Position numbers and translations under genes: made by a program
Part shown: positions 22,131-32,784 of the stretch, one piece after another
Layout: each line of letters begins with the position of its first letter
How positions within the stretch are numbered: position 1 is the first letter of the stretch
Notes under the pieces: generated by a model
Told to the model about the DNA's origin: nothing
The model's input: the letters and a program-made list of their open reading frames with translations, nothing else
The model's database searches: none
Assembly (NCBI GenBank): GCA_030035585.1
Contig: CM057466.1
Coordinates: 114,109,182-114,173,181 of the forward strand
Source: Dugong dugon
Lineage: Eukaryota; Chordata; Mammalia; Sirenia; Dugongidae
Direction: 5' to 3'
Length of the DNA stretch: 64,000 nt

Positions 22131-23635
22131 TGATAAAACTCTGAAGGCTATGTTTGAGAGAGAGAGAGAGAAGGGCAAGAATAGAGGGAATATTCAGGGT
22201 CAGTGGCATATGGAATGAAAACTGAGTGATAAGAGTTTCTTGTCAGTCAAAGAGAAGACTTCTTTTTAATCATAGGAAAGATAAATAGCTCAAAGGATCC
22301 AAGGAAGGACCTAGTTACATCAGTCATTGGGACAAAGGCGTATGGGCATAGATGAACCAAACGTAAATGATGATTTCAATGGAGTCAGGGAATTATTGTG
22401 GAACAATATTTCTTGTTAATATGTGAAAAGGGGATTCTGTATGCAAATATGTTTCAGGACTATTGGGTGAGACAATGCTAAGGGTTTCACTTTTTAACAC
22501 TAGGATTTTCAGAGCTTAATGTATATTATGTATGGCCAAGGGTTGAGAGGGTATATAGTATGGCTAATTCCATGTCCATGTGACTATGGATCCATCTATA
22601 TTTTTTATGAAACATCTTTGGTAGGACCTCAGAATTTAAGTAGTGATTATCTAGAGTTCTTTAAATTCCTTCTGTTTGAGTTTAGGGTGGAAGAGGGAAG
22701 AGATATGTCCAATTTCTGGGTAGGCAGATGTTGGGCAGAGAAAGACACAAGAAGCTAGAGAAAAATACCAGGCCTTACTGGGTTGGTCAGACCATTCTTC
22801 CCTGAATGCCACATTAAGGGGGACACTAACAAACTTGACTGTGTGCAGAGGGAGATGCCAAAGTTCATAGGCTATAGGCTCAGTCCTTTGTCATGGGACC
22901 AACATAGGTGCTCAGAGAGAGAAAAGTATTAGAAAATAGCACCATTATTTCAGATAAACAGGACACAAAGACACATAATCTCATAGTAATCTTTTCAAGT
23001 GGGATTTAAAAACAAATGGGTTAAAGCAAACAAACAAACAAAAAGACAAGACTGTCCTTTTCCTGAGACGTATACCTCTAGGCTTAAATAGTATTCTCCT
23101 TTTCCAAGCTAGAACCTAACCTCCTACAAGTGTAATGTCAATCATGAGGTTAGTCTTATGATCATCTTTTGAATTCCATTGTCTTACTTGTATCGTAATT
23201 AAGTACTTTTGTTTCATAAGAAATATATGCAATATATCTGTTAAATGTCCAAATATCTTCTTCAGATACTTACAGTACTGCCAGAGTTACCAAAATAACT
23301 TAAAGATACTCTTAATAAGGACAGATTTGCATAACCTCCTCATAGCAAGATTGTCTTGAATTAGCCTTGTAGGGAGGCTTCAGCCCTATTGGATTGTCTT
23401 CAAATTATTTTTCCCAATGCACAGTGTAAGTGATTCAGTTTACCCCAAAATAGCTGGGACAAATCCCAGCAGCATATAGCAGGATTTTGACATAATTCCA
23501 TCAGCCTCCTCACTGACATCTCAGAAACACAGTTGCACAACTCTTGTATTTATAACTCCGTCTTTTCAAAGACTGTCTCATCTCTGTTATCCTCCTCACT
23601 GCAGCACTATTTACCCAACCACCAGGTCGTTCTCT
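22131..23635. other. Unique stretch with two short simple repeats
   Basis: A (GA)n run lies near 22155-22172 and an (AAAC)n run near 23025-23043. Otherwise no gene or named repeat was recognised. Confidence 0.5.
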
Positions 23636-23643
23636 TTCCAATA

Positions 23644-26600
23644 ATTGTTGTTATTGCCATCAAGTCAGTTCCGACTCATAGCGACCCTATGTACAACAGA
23701 ACAAAACACTGCCCGGTGCTGTGCCATCCTCACAATCATTGCTATGTTTGAGCTCATTGCTGCAGCCACTGTATCAATCCATCTCATCGAAGATCTTCCT
23801 CTTTTTCACTGACCCTCTATTTTACCAAGCATGATGACCTTCTCCAGGGAATGGTCCCTCCTGATAACATGTCCAAAGTATGTGAGATGAAGTCTTGCCA
23901 TCCTTGCTTCTAATGAACATTTTGACTGTACTTCTTCCAAGACAGATTTGTTTGTTCTTCTGGCAGTCCATGGTACATTCAATATTCTTTGCCAACACCA
24001 TAATTCAAAGGCATCAATGCTTCTTTGGTCTTCCTTATTCATTGTCCAGCTTTCACATGCATATGAGGTGATCAAAAACACCATGGCTTGGGTCAGGTGC
24101 ACCTTAGTCCTTAAAGTGATTGTCTTTTAACACTTTAAAGAGGTCTTTTGCAGCAGATTTGCCCAATGCAATGCATCCTTTGATTTCTTGACTGCTGCTC
24201 TCATGGGCATTGATTGTGGATTCAAGTAAAATGAAATCCTCGACAACTTTAATCTGTTTTCCCTGTTTAGCATCATGTTGCTTATTGGTCCAATTGTGCA
24301 GATTTTTGTTTTCTTTATATTCAGGGGTAATCCATACTGAAGACTGTAGTCTTTGTTCTTCATCAATAAGTACTTCAAGTCCTCTTGACTTTCAGCAAGC
24401 ATAGTTGTGTCATCTGCATATCGTAGGTTGTTAATGAGTCTTCCTCCAATCCCGATGCCCCATTCTTCTTCATATAGTCCAGCTTCTCAGAGTATTCGCT
24501 CAGCATATAGATGGAATAAGTATGGTGAAAAGATGCAACCCTGACCCACACCTTTCCTGACTTTAAATCACGCAGTATCACCTTGTTCTGTGTGAACAAC
24601 TGCCTCTTGGCCTAAGTACAGGTTTCTAATGAGCACAGTTCAGTGTTCTGGAATTCCCATTCTTCGCAACGTTATCCATAATTTGTTATGATCCACACAG
24701 TCGAATGTCTTTGCATAGTCAATAAAACACCGGTAAACATCTTTCTGGTCTTCTCTGCTTTCAACCATGATCCATGTGACATCAACAGTGATATCTTTTG
24801 TTCCATGTCCTCTTCTAAATCCGACTTGAATTTCTGGTAGTTCCCTGTCGATGTACTGCTGTAACTGCTATTGAATGATCTTTAGCAAAATTTTTCTTGT
24901 GTGTGATATTATTGATATTGTTCAATAATTTCCACATTCTGTTGGGTCTTCTTTCTTTGAAATGAATACAAATATGGATCTATTCAGTAGGTTGAACAGG
25001 TAGCAGTCGTCCAAATTTTATGACACAGATTAGTGAGCGCTTCCAGTGTTGCATCCATTTGTTGAAACATCTCAGTTGGTATTCTGTCTATTCCTGGAGC
25101 CTTGTTTTTTGCCAATGCCTTCAGTGCAGCTTGATCCTCTTCCTTCAGTGCCATCATTTCTTGATCATATGCTACCTCCTGAAATGGTTGAACTTCAACC
25201 CGTTCTTTTTGGTACAATGACTCTGTGTATTCCTTCCATCTTCTTTTGATGCCTCCTGCGTCTTTTAATCTTTTCCCCATAGAATCCTTCAGTATTTCAG
25301 CTGAAGGCTTGAATTTTTTCTTCAGTTCTTTCAGCTTGCGAAATGCCGAGCATGTTCTTCCCTTTTGGTTTTCTAACTCCAGGTCTTTGCACATTTCATT
25401 ATAATACTTTACTTTGTCTTCTGGAGCTGCCCTTTGAGAAGTCTTCTGTTCAGCTCTTTTACTTCATCAATTCTTCCATTCACTTTAGCTACTCTACTTT
25501 CAAGAGCAACTTTCAGAGTCTCTTCTGACATTCATTTTGGTCTTTTCTTTCTTTCTTGCCTTTTAAATGACCTCTTACTTTCTTCATGTATAATGTCATT
25601 GATGTCATTCCACAACTCATCTGGTCTTCAGTCATTAGTGTTCAACATGCTAAATCTTTTCTTGAGATGGTCTCTAAATTCAGGTGGGATATACTCAAGG
25701 TTGTACTTTGGTTCTTACAGACATGTTCTAATTTTCTTCAGCTTAAACTTGAACTTGCATGTGAGCAATTGAAGATCTGTTCCACAGTTGGCCCTTGGCC
25801 TTTGTATTGAGTTTTTCCATTGTCCCTTTCCACAGATGTAGTCGATTTGATTCCTGTGTATTCCATCTGATGAGGTCCACGTATATAGTCACTGTTTATG
25901 TTTTGAAAAAAGGTATTTGCAATGAAAAATTGCTGGTCTTGCAAAATTCTGTTATGCGATCTCCGGCATCATTTCTATCACCAAGGCCATATTTCCCAAC
26001 TATCAAACCTTCTTTTTTGTTTCCAATTTTTGTATTCCAATCGCCAACAATTATCAATGCATCTTGATTGCATGTTCAATCAATTTCAGACTGCAAAGTT
26101 GGTAAAAACCTTTAATTTCTTCATCTTGGGCCTTCTTGGTTGGTGGGTAAATTTGAATAATAGTCCTATTAACTGGTCTTCCTTGTAGGCGTACAAATAT
26201 TACCCTATCACTGACAGTGTTGTACTTCAGGATAGATCTTGAAATGTTCCTTTTTATTATGAATATGGTGCCATTCCTCTTAAATTTGTCATTCCGGGCA
26301 TAGTAGACCGTATGACTGTCCAATTCAAAATGACCAGCACCAGTCCATTTCAGCTCATTTATGCCTAGGATGTTGATCTTCATGTGTTTCATTTCAATTT
26401 TGACGACTTCCAATTTTCCTAGATTCATACTTCATACGTTCCATGTTACAATTATTAATAGATGTTTGCAACTGTTTCTTCTCATTTTGACTCATGCCAC
26501 ATCAGCAAATGAAGGTCTCGAAAACTTGACTCCATCCATGTCGTTAAGGTCTACTCTACTTTGAAGTGTCAGCTCTTCCCCAGTCGTCGTTTGAGTGCCT

Positions 26601-26844
26601 TCCAACCTGAGGGATTCATCTTCTGGCACTGTATCAGATAATGGTCTGCTGCTATTCATAAGGTTTGCACTAGTCTATTTTTTCAGAATTAGACTGCCTT
26701 TCTCTTTCTTCCTAGTCTTAGTCTGGAAGCTCAGCTGAAACCTGTCCACCAAGGGTGACCCTGCTGGTATTCGAAATACCGATGGCAAAGCTTACAGTAT
26801 CACAGCAACATGCAAGCCACCACAGTAGGAAAAACTGACAGACG
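23644..26844 (-). mobile_element. Near full-length RTE (BovB-like) LINE
   Basis: About 3.2 kb, the usual length of this RTE type. The 5' end is at the right ('CTGTCAGTTTTTCCTACTGT' on the minus strand). It is followed by a 5' UTR with a GGTATTTCGAATACC palindrome, the endonuclease region, reverse transcriptase, a C-terminal region and a CAA-type 3' tail at the left. It lies directly beside two other RTE tails on the same strand. No TSD could be found. It serves as the reference copy for judging deletions in the other copies in this window. Confidence 0.95.
23806..26428 (-). pseudogene. Decayed RTE ORF: endonuclease-reverse transcriptase
   Basis: The ORF would encode an APE-type endonuclease and a reverse transcriptase that copy RTE RNA into DNA at a nicked target. 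The N-terminal piece (26054-26428) reads MNLGKLEVVKIEMKHM..INELKWTGAGHFEL and later GRPVNRTIIQIYPPT, which is the endonuclease start with its conserved glutamate in NELKW. The middle piece (24984-25394) covers the linker and 'KNKAPGIDRIPTEMFQ' at the start of the RT. The YADD catalytic motif is intact around 24405-24416. The C-terminal piece (23806-24102) holds ESWTMNKEDQRSIDAFELW and YFGHVIRRD. Frame changes and stops separate these pieces, so no protein can be made. Confidence 0.92.
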
Positions 26845-26902
26845 TGGTGGAGCTATTGCTTAGTGAAATGGATGTGGAAATGAGATTTTATTAAAAGTTG
26901 CA

Positions 26903-27340
26903 TTGTTGTTGTTGTTAGTTGTCATCAAGTCAACTCTGACTCTCAGTGACCTTATATATAACAGAACAAGACGTTGCCCCATCCTGTACCGTCTTCAAGA
27001 TTGTTGGTATGTTTTAGTCCGTTGTTTCAACTATTGGGTAAACCCATCTCATTGTGAGTTTTCCTCATTTTTACTGACCCTCTACTTTACCAAACAGGAT
27101 GTCCTTTTCTATCAATTGGTCTTTCTTGATGATGCATCTAAAGTAAACAAGTCAAAACCTCTTTACCCTTGCTTCTAAGGAGATTTCCTACTGTACTTCC
27201 TTCAAAACAGATTTGTTAATTTTTCTGGCAGTGCATGTTATATTCAATATTCTTCACCAACATCACAATTCTAATGCATCAGTTATTCTGTCTTCCTTTT
27301 TCATTGTCCACCTTTCACATGTACCATCAGGTGATTGAAA
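26903..27340 (-). mobile_element. 5'-truncated RTE LINE tail
   Basis: Minus-strand RTE 3' end with (AAC)n tail at 26903-26920, then the terminal ORF block and 3' UTR, ending near 27340 at the 'TCAATCACCTGATGGTAC' point of the ORF. It is highly diverged. It lies only about 60 bp from the 5' end of the 3.2-kb RTE. Confidence 0.9.
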
Positions 27341-27392
27341 AACAAATCCAAGTACTTGTATCCAAAAGCATTAAGTAAGCTTGCATAATTGT

Positions 27393-27740
27393 TGTTGTTG
27401 TTATCTTGTTAAGTGCCATTGAGTTGGCTCCCACTCTTAGCAACCTGATGTACAATAGAACAAAACACTGCCCAGTCATGCATCATCCTTGTAATCATTG
27501 CTATGCTTGAACCCATCGTTGCAGACACTGCTTCAATCCATCTCGTTGAGGGTCTTCCTCTCTTTCTCTGACCCTCTACTTTACCAAACATGACGTCTTC
27601 TTCCAGGGACTGATCCCTCCTGATAACATGTCCAAAGTACATGAGATGAAGTCTCACCATCCTCGCTTCTAAGGAGCATTCCGTCTGTACTTATGCCAAG
27701 ACAGATTTATTCGTTTTTCTGGCAGTCCATGGTATACTCA
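27393..27740 (-). mobile_element. 5'-truncated RTE LINE tail
   Basis: Minus-strand RTE 3' end. The ORF remainder over 27409-27660 reads MVRLHLMYFGHVIRRDQSLE..GRPSTRWIEAVSATMGS, the C-terminal RTE block. CATAATTGT (27384-27392) and AATAATTGT (27740-27748) flank it as a probable short TSD. Third RTE in a row on this strand. Confidence 0.9.
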
Positions 27741-27749
27741 ATAATTGTA

Positions 27750-28249
27750 GATATGTCTTTTTAACAGAGTGTGTTTTTTCACAATTTTAGTAAACGTTAT
27801 TGCTATTTTCTTGGGGGCAAATACTTTCTGCTAATCATGAACTAAGAGCTAATATCGTAATAAATAAAAGGCAAATCTAAGATGATATATTGAACTAACC
27901 CAAGGACATATTTCATGTGAGTCATTGAAGAAAGGGCCATAATTTACATATCAGTTTTTTGTAAGGAACATCTGTGCTAATTAACCAATAAATAGTCATC
28001 TTCAGAAATAAATGATGTCTGCTTGTTCATTAAACACATGTGAGCCCCACACACCACATACATGTCTACAAAATATATTTGAGAATGTTTAGACTAACAT
28101 TAACCCTATGCTTAAAAAATATCACTTGTACAAATATATATGGTCAGTATAGATCCAATTGTATCATTTTATATTGCCACAGCAATTAAAGGGACTTAAC
28201 CTTTCAAAAAAATGAGATGATATAGTGATAATCATAATGGAATTAATGG
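27750..28249. other. Unique AT-rich stretch
   Basis: No gene or repeat recognised. Confidence 0.5.
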
Positions 28250-28445
28250 ATAATAATATTGAATTTCATTTAATTTTCACAGTGTGATGTAGTCACTGTA
28301 ATTGCCCCAATTTTAAAGATAGAAACTACTGAATCTAAGAGAGCTTTAGTAATTTGTCCAGGCCACATGAGTGCTGAGTGGTGGAGATAGGATTGAAATC
28401 TGAGTCTCTCTGAGTCAAGCTTCTACTGCTTAACAGCTAGTGGCT
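28250..28445 (+). repeat. MIR element
   Basis: 'AATTTTCACAGTGTGATGTA', 'CCAATTTTAAAGATAGAAAC', 'TAATTTGTCCAGGCCACATG', 'GTGGTGGAGATAGGATTGAA' and 'GAGTCAAGCTTCTACTGC' reproduce most of a MIR in order. Confidence 0.8.
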
Positions 28446-28632
28446 ATCAGTGATTAGATTTAGGTAATTTCTCAGTTTCCACTCAGGCTTAGTCTCTGAC
28501 TTTACCTTAATTCACCTCAAAATCAAATAGTTCAAATCAAAGCAAACCACAGAGAGTTCATTTAAATCTTCGTGCAAATTGATTGTACAAATCAATTCAT
28601 CCAAAGTGATTTAACCCTCATTGTATGCAGGT

Positions 28633-28781
28633 AGCATTCCTGGGTGGTACAAATGGTGAACATGCTGGACTGCTAACTGAAAGGCTGAAGGCTCAAGTCC
28701 ACCCATTGAAAATCCTATGGAGCACAGTTCTACTCTCACACGTGGGGTTACCATGAGTCAGAATTGTCTGCATGGGGACTT
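28633..28781 (+). mobile_element. AfroSINE, RTE-5'UTR-bodied subfamily
   Basis: Head 'CCTGGGTGGTACAAATGG' and 'GGACTGCTAACTGAAAGGCT' resemble tRNA-Asn, with a decayed B box 'GGCTCAAGTCC'. The body 'ATTGAAAATCCTATGGAGCA' and tail 'ACCATGAGTCAGAATTG' are the form seen again at 36.1, 39.66 and 45.4 kb. It ends in a T-rich stretch rather than a CAA tail. Confidence 0.85.
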
Positions 28782-29006
28782 AATTTTTTTTCTTTTTTAA
28801 TGCCAGGTACTGTGCTAAATGCTTAAGGAAAAGAGATGAAAGGTAAGGTGTACAGTCTTGAGGAAACCAGACCAGAGAGAGACACATCTGTGCACGGACC
28901 ATTACAGCATCTGTTGACAGGGTGCTGAGGAACGGCAGAACCGCAGTTGCCATCCCATCCCGGTGTGGTCAGAGATGCCTTTCTCACTCACATGAGCAGG
29001 GCTCAG

Positions 29007-29190
29007 CAAGCCCTGGTGCCAAAGTGGATAAAGCACTCGGCTACTAACTGAAATGTCCGTGGTTCAAACCTACTATCCGCTCTGCGGGGAAAGATGTGGC
29101 AGTCTGCTTCCCAAAAGATCACAGCCTTAAAAACCCTATGGAACAGTTCTACCCTGTCCTTTAGGGTTCCTATGACTCAGTGGCAATGGA
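29007..29190 (+). mobile_element. AfroSINE, full-body form
   Basis: Head 'CAAGCCCTGGTGCCAAAGTG', B box 'GTGGTTCAAACC', body 'GGGGAAAGATGTGGCAGTCT' and 'GGAACAGTTCTACCCTGTCC', tail 'CCTATGACTCAGTGGCAATG'. The 'AATTGACTCGA' part of the tail is deleted, which leaves ACTCAG joined to TGGCAATG. Confidence 0.9.
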
Positions 29191-29312
29191 TAATATCACG
29201 AAAACTACAGCAAGTGAAGGTGATTGTGATGAAGAATTTGTTGGAGTAGGGTCTGGTTCAATCATTTCAAAGTGGGTGCAAATTTATATAACATTAAAGG
29301 GTGCACAAGTTG

Positions 29313-29895
29313 TCAGAAAGTCGGACATTCGCAACCCGGGGACTTACTGTATTGTGTTTTCAACCTCAGTTTCTGCATCTTTATTGTTAATAAATAGAAA
29401 TACCATGATATTTTTGTGTTGTCCTTGTATCTTCCAACTTTGCTGAACTCACATGTTAGTTCCAAGAAGTTTGCTGTAAATTCTTTGGAATTTTCTGTGT
29501 AGACAATCATGTCTTCTGAAAATAGGGACAATTTTATGTCTTTCTTTCCAATCCATATGCCTCTTATTTCTCTTCCTTGTCTTATGTCAGTGGCCACAAC
29601 TTTCAGTACTATGTTGAATAGCAGTGTTGAGAGTGGACACCCTTGCCGTATTCCTGATCTTAGAAGGAAAGTATTGTGTTCCATTATTAAGTATGATGTT
29701 AGCTGTAAGATTTTTATAGATGTTCTCTACCAAGTTGAGGACGTTCCCCTCTCTATCTAGAGTGCCGAGATTGTTTTTTTTTAAAAACAAGAATAGGTGT
29801 TGAATTTTGGCAAATACTTTTTCTATATTACTTGATGTTATCATATGATTTTTTGTCTTTAGCCTTATTATATACCAGATTAAATTTGTTTTCAA
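29313..29895 (-). pseudogene. L1 ORF2 reverse transcriptase remnant
   Basis: The frame at 29313-29684 reads SGIRQGCPLSTLLFNIVL, then REIRGIWIGKKDIKLSLFSEDMIVY and FLELTCEFSKVGRYK. These are L1 RT motifs; the catalytic FADD box has become FSED, losing the first catalytic aspartate. Upstream, an overlapping frame (29587-29895) reads NIEKVFAKIQHLFLF and 'LDREGNVLNLVENIYKN', the preceding L1 region, so a frameshift separates the two. Confidence 0.88.
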
Positions 29896-29900
29896 ATATT
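29340..29900 (-). mobile_element. L1 ORF2 fragment, minus strand
   Basis: Internal L1 piece, about 560 bp, limited to the reverse-transcriptase region. It has neither the 3' UTR nor a poly-A tail. The adjoining AfroSINE ends 150 bp to the left. How it lost its 3' end is unclear. Confidence 0.88.
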
Positions 29901-30609
29901 ATGGGAGTTAAAAGTACCTGCTTTATAAAGTCTTTTAGGCAACAGGTTTCAAAATAATGCCATGAGGTAGTAAAACTGAAACCACTATGAAATTGCCATG
30001 ACTGGATGCCAAAAGCCAACCTGTACAAGTGTGTAAAATTACAGCAGCGTAGAGTTATTGGGGATGAAACTAAGGCCAATACGTCTGCAACAAGCCTCCC
30101 TGGTAATGGCGCCTATAAACGAGATTTAGTGACAGGATAATTTAATATTTTCTTTAAGTCTTCTGCCTGTCTTAACAACTGCTGTTTAATTTTTCCAAGA
30201 TTTTTTTTCTTGATAAATTAAGTTTAATCACATCAATTTGATTTTAGTCAAATTTAATAACCACACAGCTTATTCTACGACCTGTGTGTTGGTGAGTTCC
30301 TGATGGATGAAGGGGAAAAGGCGCCCCTGCAGCAGTGCTAAACCTTCTTCCTTCCTTTCGCTGAGGTTAAGCGAGGTGTGGCACCAGTTCTTGTCTGGGG
30401 AGTAGTCAGTATTAGGCTGAAATTTATCATAACTTACCCAAATACAGTGATTTCCTTAACATGGCTAATTCCTAATTCTAGAGACATCTAGACCCCTGAG
30501 ATGGGGGGAGGGGATTCCAGGTTACAAACCCTGAAACCAGCTTCAATTAGGAATGAATAGTGATCTCTACACTAAATATTGGTTGGCCAGTTTTGAGAGC
30601 ATGGAAATG
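29901..30609. other. Unique non-coding stretch
   Basis: No gene or named repeat recognised. Confidence 0.5.
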
Positions 30610-30621
30610 TTTGTGAATGTT

Positions 30622-30824
30622 GTTGTTGTTGTTTGCGGTCGAGTCAATTCTGACTCATGGTGATCCTATAGGACAGAGTAGAACTGCCACATAGGGTTTT
30701 CAAGGCTGTAATCTTTACAGGAGCAGATCACCAGGTCTTTCTCCCGCAGAGTCGCTGGGTGGTCTCAAAGTGCCAACCTTTCGCTTAGTAGCCAAGCACT
30801 TAGCCATTTGCCACCAGGGCTCCT
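30622..30824 (-). mobile_element. AfroSINE, full-length, minus strand
   Basis: Head with A box ('GAGCCCTGGTGGCAAATGGC' on the minus strand), body 'GGAGAAAGACCTGGTGATCT', tail and (CAA)n. TTTGTGAATGTT (30610-30621) and TTTGTGAGTGTT (30825-30836) form a 12-bp TSD with one mismatch. Confidence 0.94.
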
Positions 30825-30849
30825 TTTGTGAGTGTTAGATGCTCTTTAT

Positions 30850-30882
30850 TAAAACAAACAAACAAACAACAAAAAAAAACTA
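30850..30882. repeat. (AAAC)n and poly-A simple repeat
   Basis: AAACAAACAAACAAAC followed by an A run. Short and not attached to a recognisable element. Confidence 0.85.
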
Positions 30883-30952
30883 ACTGACCTATGCTATGTC
30901 CAAATGACTACCAATATTTTTATATTAGAAGACTAGTGTGTTAAATAGTCAC

Positions 30953-31142
30953 CCACCAAAAACCATACCCACTGCCGTCAAGTTGATTCTGACTCACTGC
31001 AACTCTATAGTGTTTCCAAGCCTGTGAACCTCTATGGAAGCAAACTGCCACATCTTTCTCCCATGGAGCTGCTGGTAGTTTCCACCTGACGACCTTTTGG
31101 TTAGCAGTTGATTGCTTTAACCACTGTGCCACCAGGGTTCCT
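30953..31142 (-). mobile_element. AfroSINE, full-length, minus strand
   Basis: Minus-strand head 'GGAACCCTGGTGGCACAGTG', body 'GGGAGAAAGATGTGGCAGTT', tail ending in GGCAGTGGGTATGGTTTTTG. TTAAATAGTCAC (30941-30952) and TTTAATAGTCAC (31143-31154) flank it as a TSD. Confidence 0.92.
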
Positions 31143-31154
31143 TTTAATAGTCAC

Positions 31155-31667
31155 AGTGCTGATGATTTCATAGGTTATTCAAAGTATGTGGATATGCAGC
31201 CAGCAGATAGTGAGGGAAAAATTAACTGAGGTTACATATAAATAAAAATAAAGAGTAAAAAATAAATGGTAAATACATGGATCAAAGATTCTCTAAGAAT
31301 TATTTCTTCTATATGTTTTGTTGAAGTGAAGGGAACCACGTAGATAAATTTCACACTTATTTCTTGCAGTCAGTGTTCAATATTCCAAAGTCATTTTTAT
31401 TTTAGTATGGACCATCTAATATTTATGAAATCTAAGAATTTGGTAAGCTGATACTCACTTTTTTTCTTAAAGTTTGAAAATAATTTTTAACCCCAAGTTA
31501 AATTGACCTTAGAGTTCAGCGAACAAAGTCTCTACGTCCCTTCCAGTTTAGTAAAAAACAATGCCCCGCATTATATATTTCCCCTTTGAAGTTCTGGCTT
31601 TGGGAGGACTAAGGTCTTTGATACTTAGACTTCATACTGAACACTATTTCATCAACAAAACCATGAA
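31155..31667. other. Unique non-coding stretch
   Basis: No gene or repeat recognised. Confidence 0.5.
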
Positions 31668-31668
31668 G

Positions 31669-31790
31669 ATTGTTGTTGTTGGGTGTCATCAAGTTGATTC
31701 TGACTCGTATCAACACCGTGTGACGGAGTAGAACTGCCCCAGAGAGATTTTTAAGTGTTATCTTTACAAGAGCAGATCACCAGGTCTTTA
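31669..31790 (-). mobile_element. AfroSINE 3' half, interrupted by a second SINE
   Basis: The tail and half of the body are present ('TAAAGACCTGGTGATCTGCT' on the minus strand), then sequence breaks off at the point where another SINE begins. A possible remnant of the other half, 'CTCTCCTGCAACTC', follows the second SINE at 31951-31964. Confidence 0.85.
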
Positions 31791-31950
31791 TCCTCTAACC
31801 CTGTTGCCACTGAGTCAATTCCGACTCATAGCGACCCTATAGGACAGAGCAGAACTTCTCCTCAGGATTTCCAAGGAGTGGCTGGTGCATTTGAACTGCC
31901 AGCCTTTTGGTTAGCAGCTGGACTCTTAACCACTGTGCCACCAAGGCTCC
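31791..31950 (-). mobile_element. AfroSINE (short form) nested in a SINE
   Basis: Minus-strand head 'GGAGCCTTGGTGGCACAGTG', B-box region 'GGCAGTTCAAATGCACCAGC', body 'CTGCTCTGTCCTATAGGGTC', tail 'GAGTCGGAATTGACTCAGTG'. It follows the broken edge of the previous SINE, consistent with later insertion into it. Confidence 0.88.
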
Positions 31951-32779
31951 ACTCTCCTGCAACTCAAAAAGGAAAACAATCTCAAAATTTACTTTGCACT
32001 TAGTAAGCCAGGATCCATCTGTCCACCCTCAATAATTGAGCAGGTCCCTCTGCTGAATTGCTCAGCCGCTCACCCTAATTGGGCTTCAGTGTATTTCCCC
32101 TGGTCTCTAAATTGATGTGGGTATAACTAGCCAAGTCAAAGTGTTACAGCTGTAGGATTATGTTTGCCAGTTCTTCCCAGACCAGAACAAAACTGGCAAG
32201 AGTGTACAGGTCTTGGGTAACTTAGTCTATTGCAATTGTGAGGGTTGTTCTTTCCAGTGTTTTGAGAGCACATTGAACTAGCTAATGTGAGCTTGGCCAG
32301 GTGAGAATCTGGTCTAATTACATACGAAGCTTGAAAAAAAGGCTTAGTTTGAAACGTATGCAGGAGAGACGTAGAAGTCAGAGAGGCAGTTAGATCAAAT
32401 GGCCATAAGTATCCAGATATTAAAACTGGTTCAATGTGCTCTGGGGCAGCATTGGTGAAAGGGGCCTGGTTCTGTCTGACAGAGGCTCCAAGCCTCCTCA
32501 GTGAATATCTCCAGGGTGAAAGAGAATCAAAGCTGGCACCACCTGGTAGGAAAATGTGTATTGTTGTTTCATAGCTTTTCTTTTTTCTTTAAAAAATATT
32601 CAACAAGACACACACACAAATTGAAAATGTAAATGATACAGAAAGACGTGAGAAACAAGTTACCAAACCTCCTGAGTCCACCCCACCTCTCATCCAGCCT
32701 CCAAGGGACACTCTCTTCTTGTTCTTCTGATTGTCACCTCTAAACTCAACGCCTATGCACATGTCACTATGTCACTGGA
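31951..32779. other. Unique non-coding stretch
   Basis: Includes a short (CA)n near 32610. No gene or named repeat recognised. Confidence 0.5.
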
Positions 32780-32784
32780 CTATG

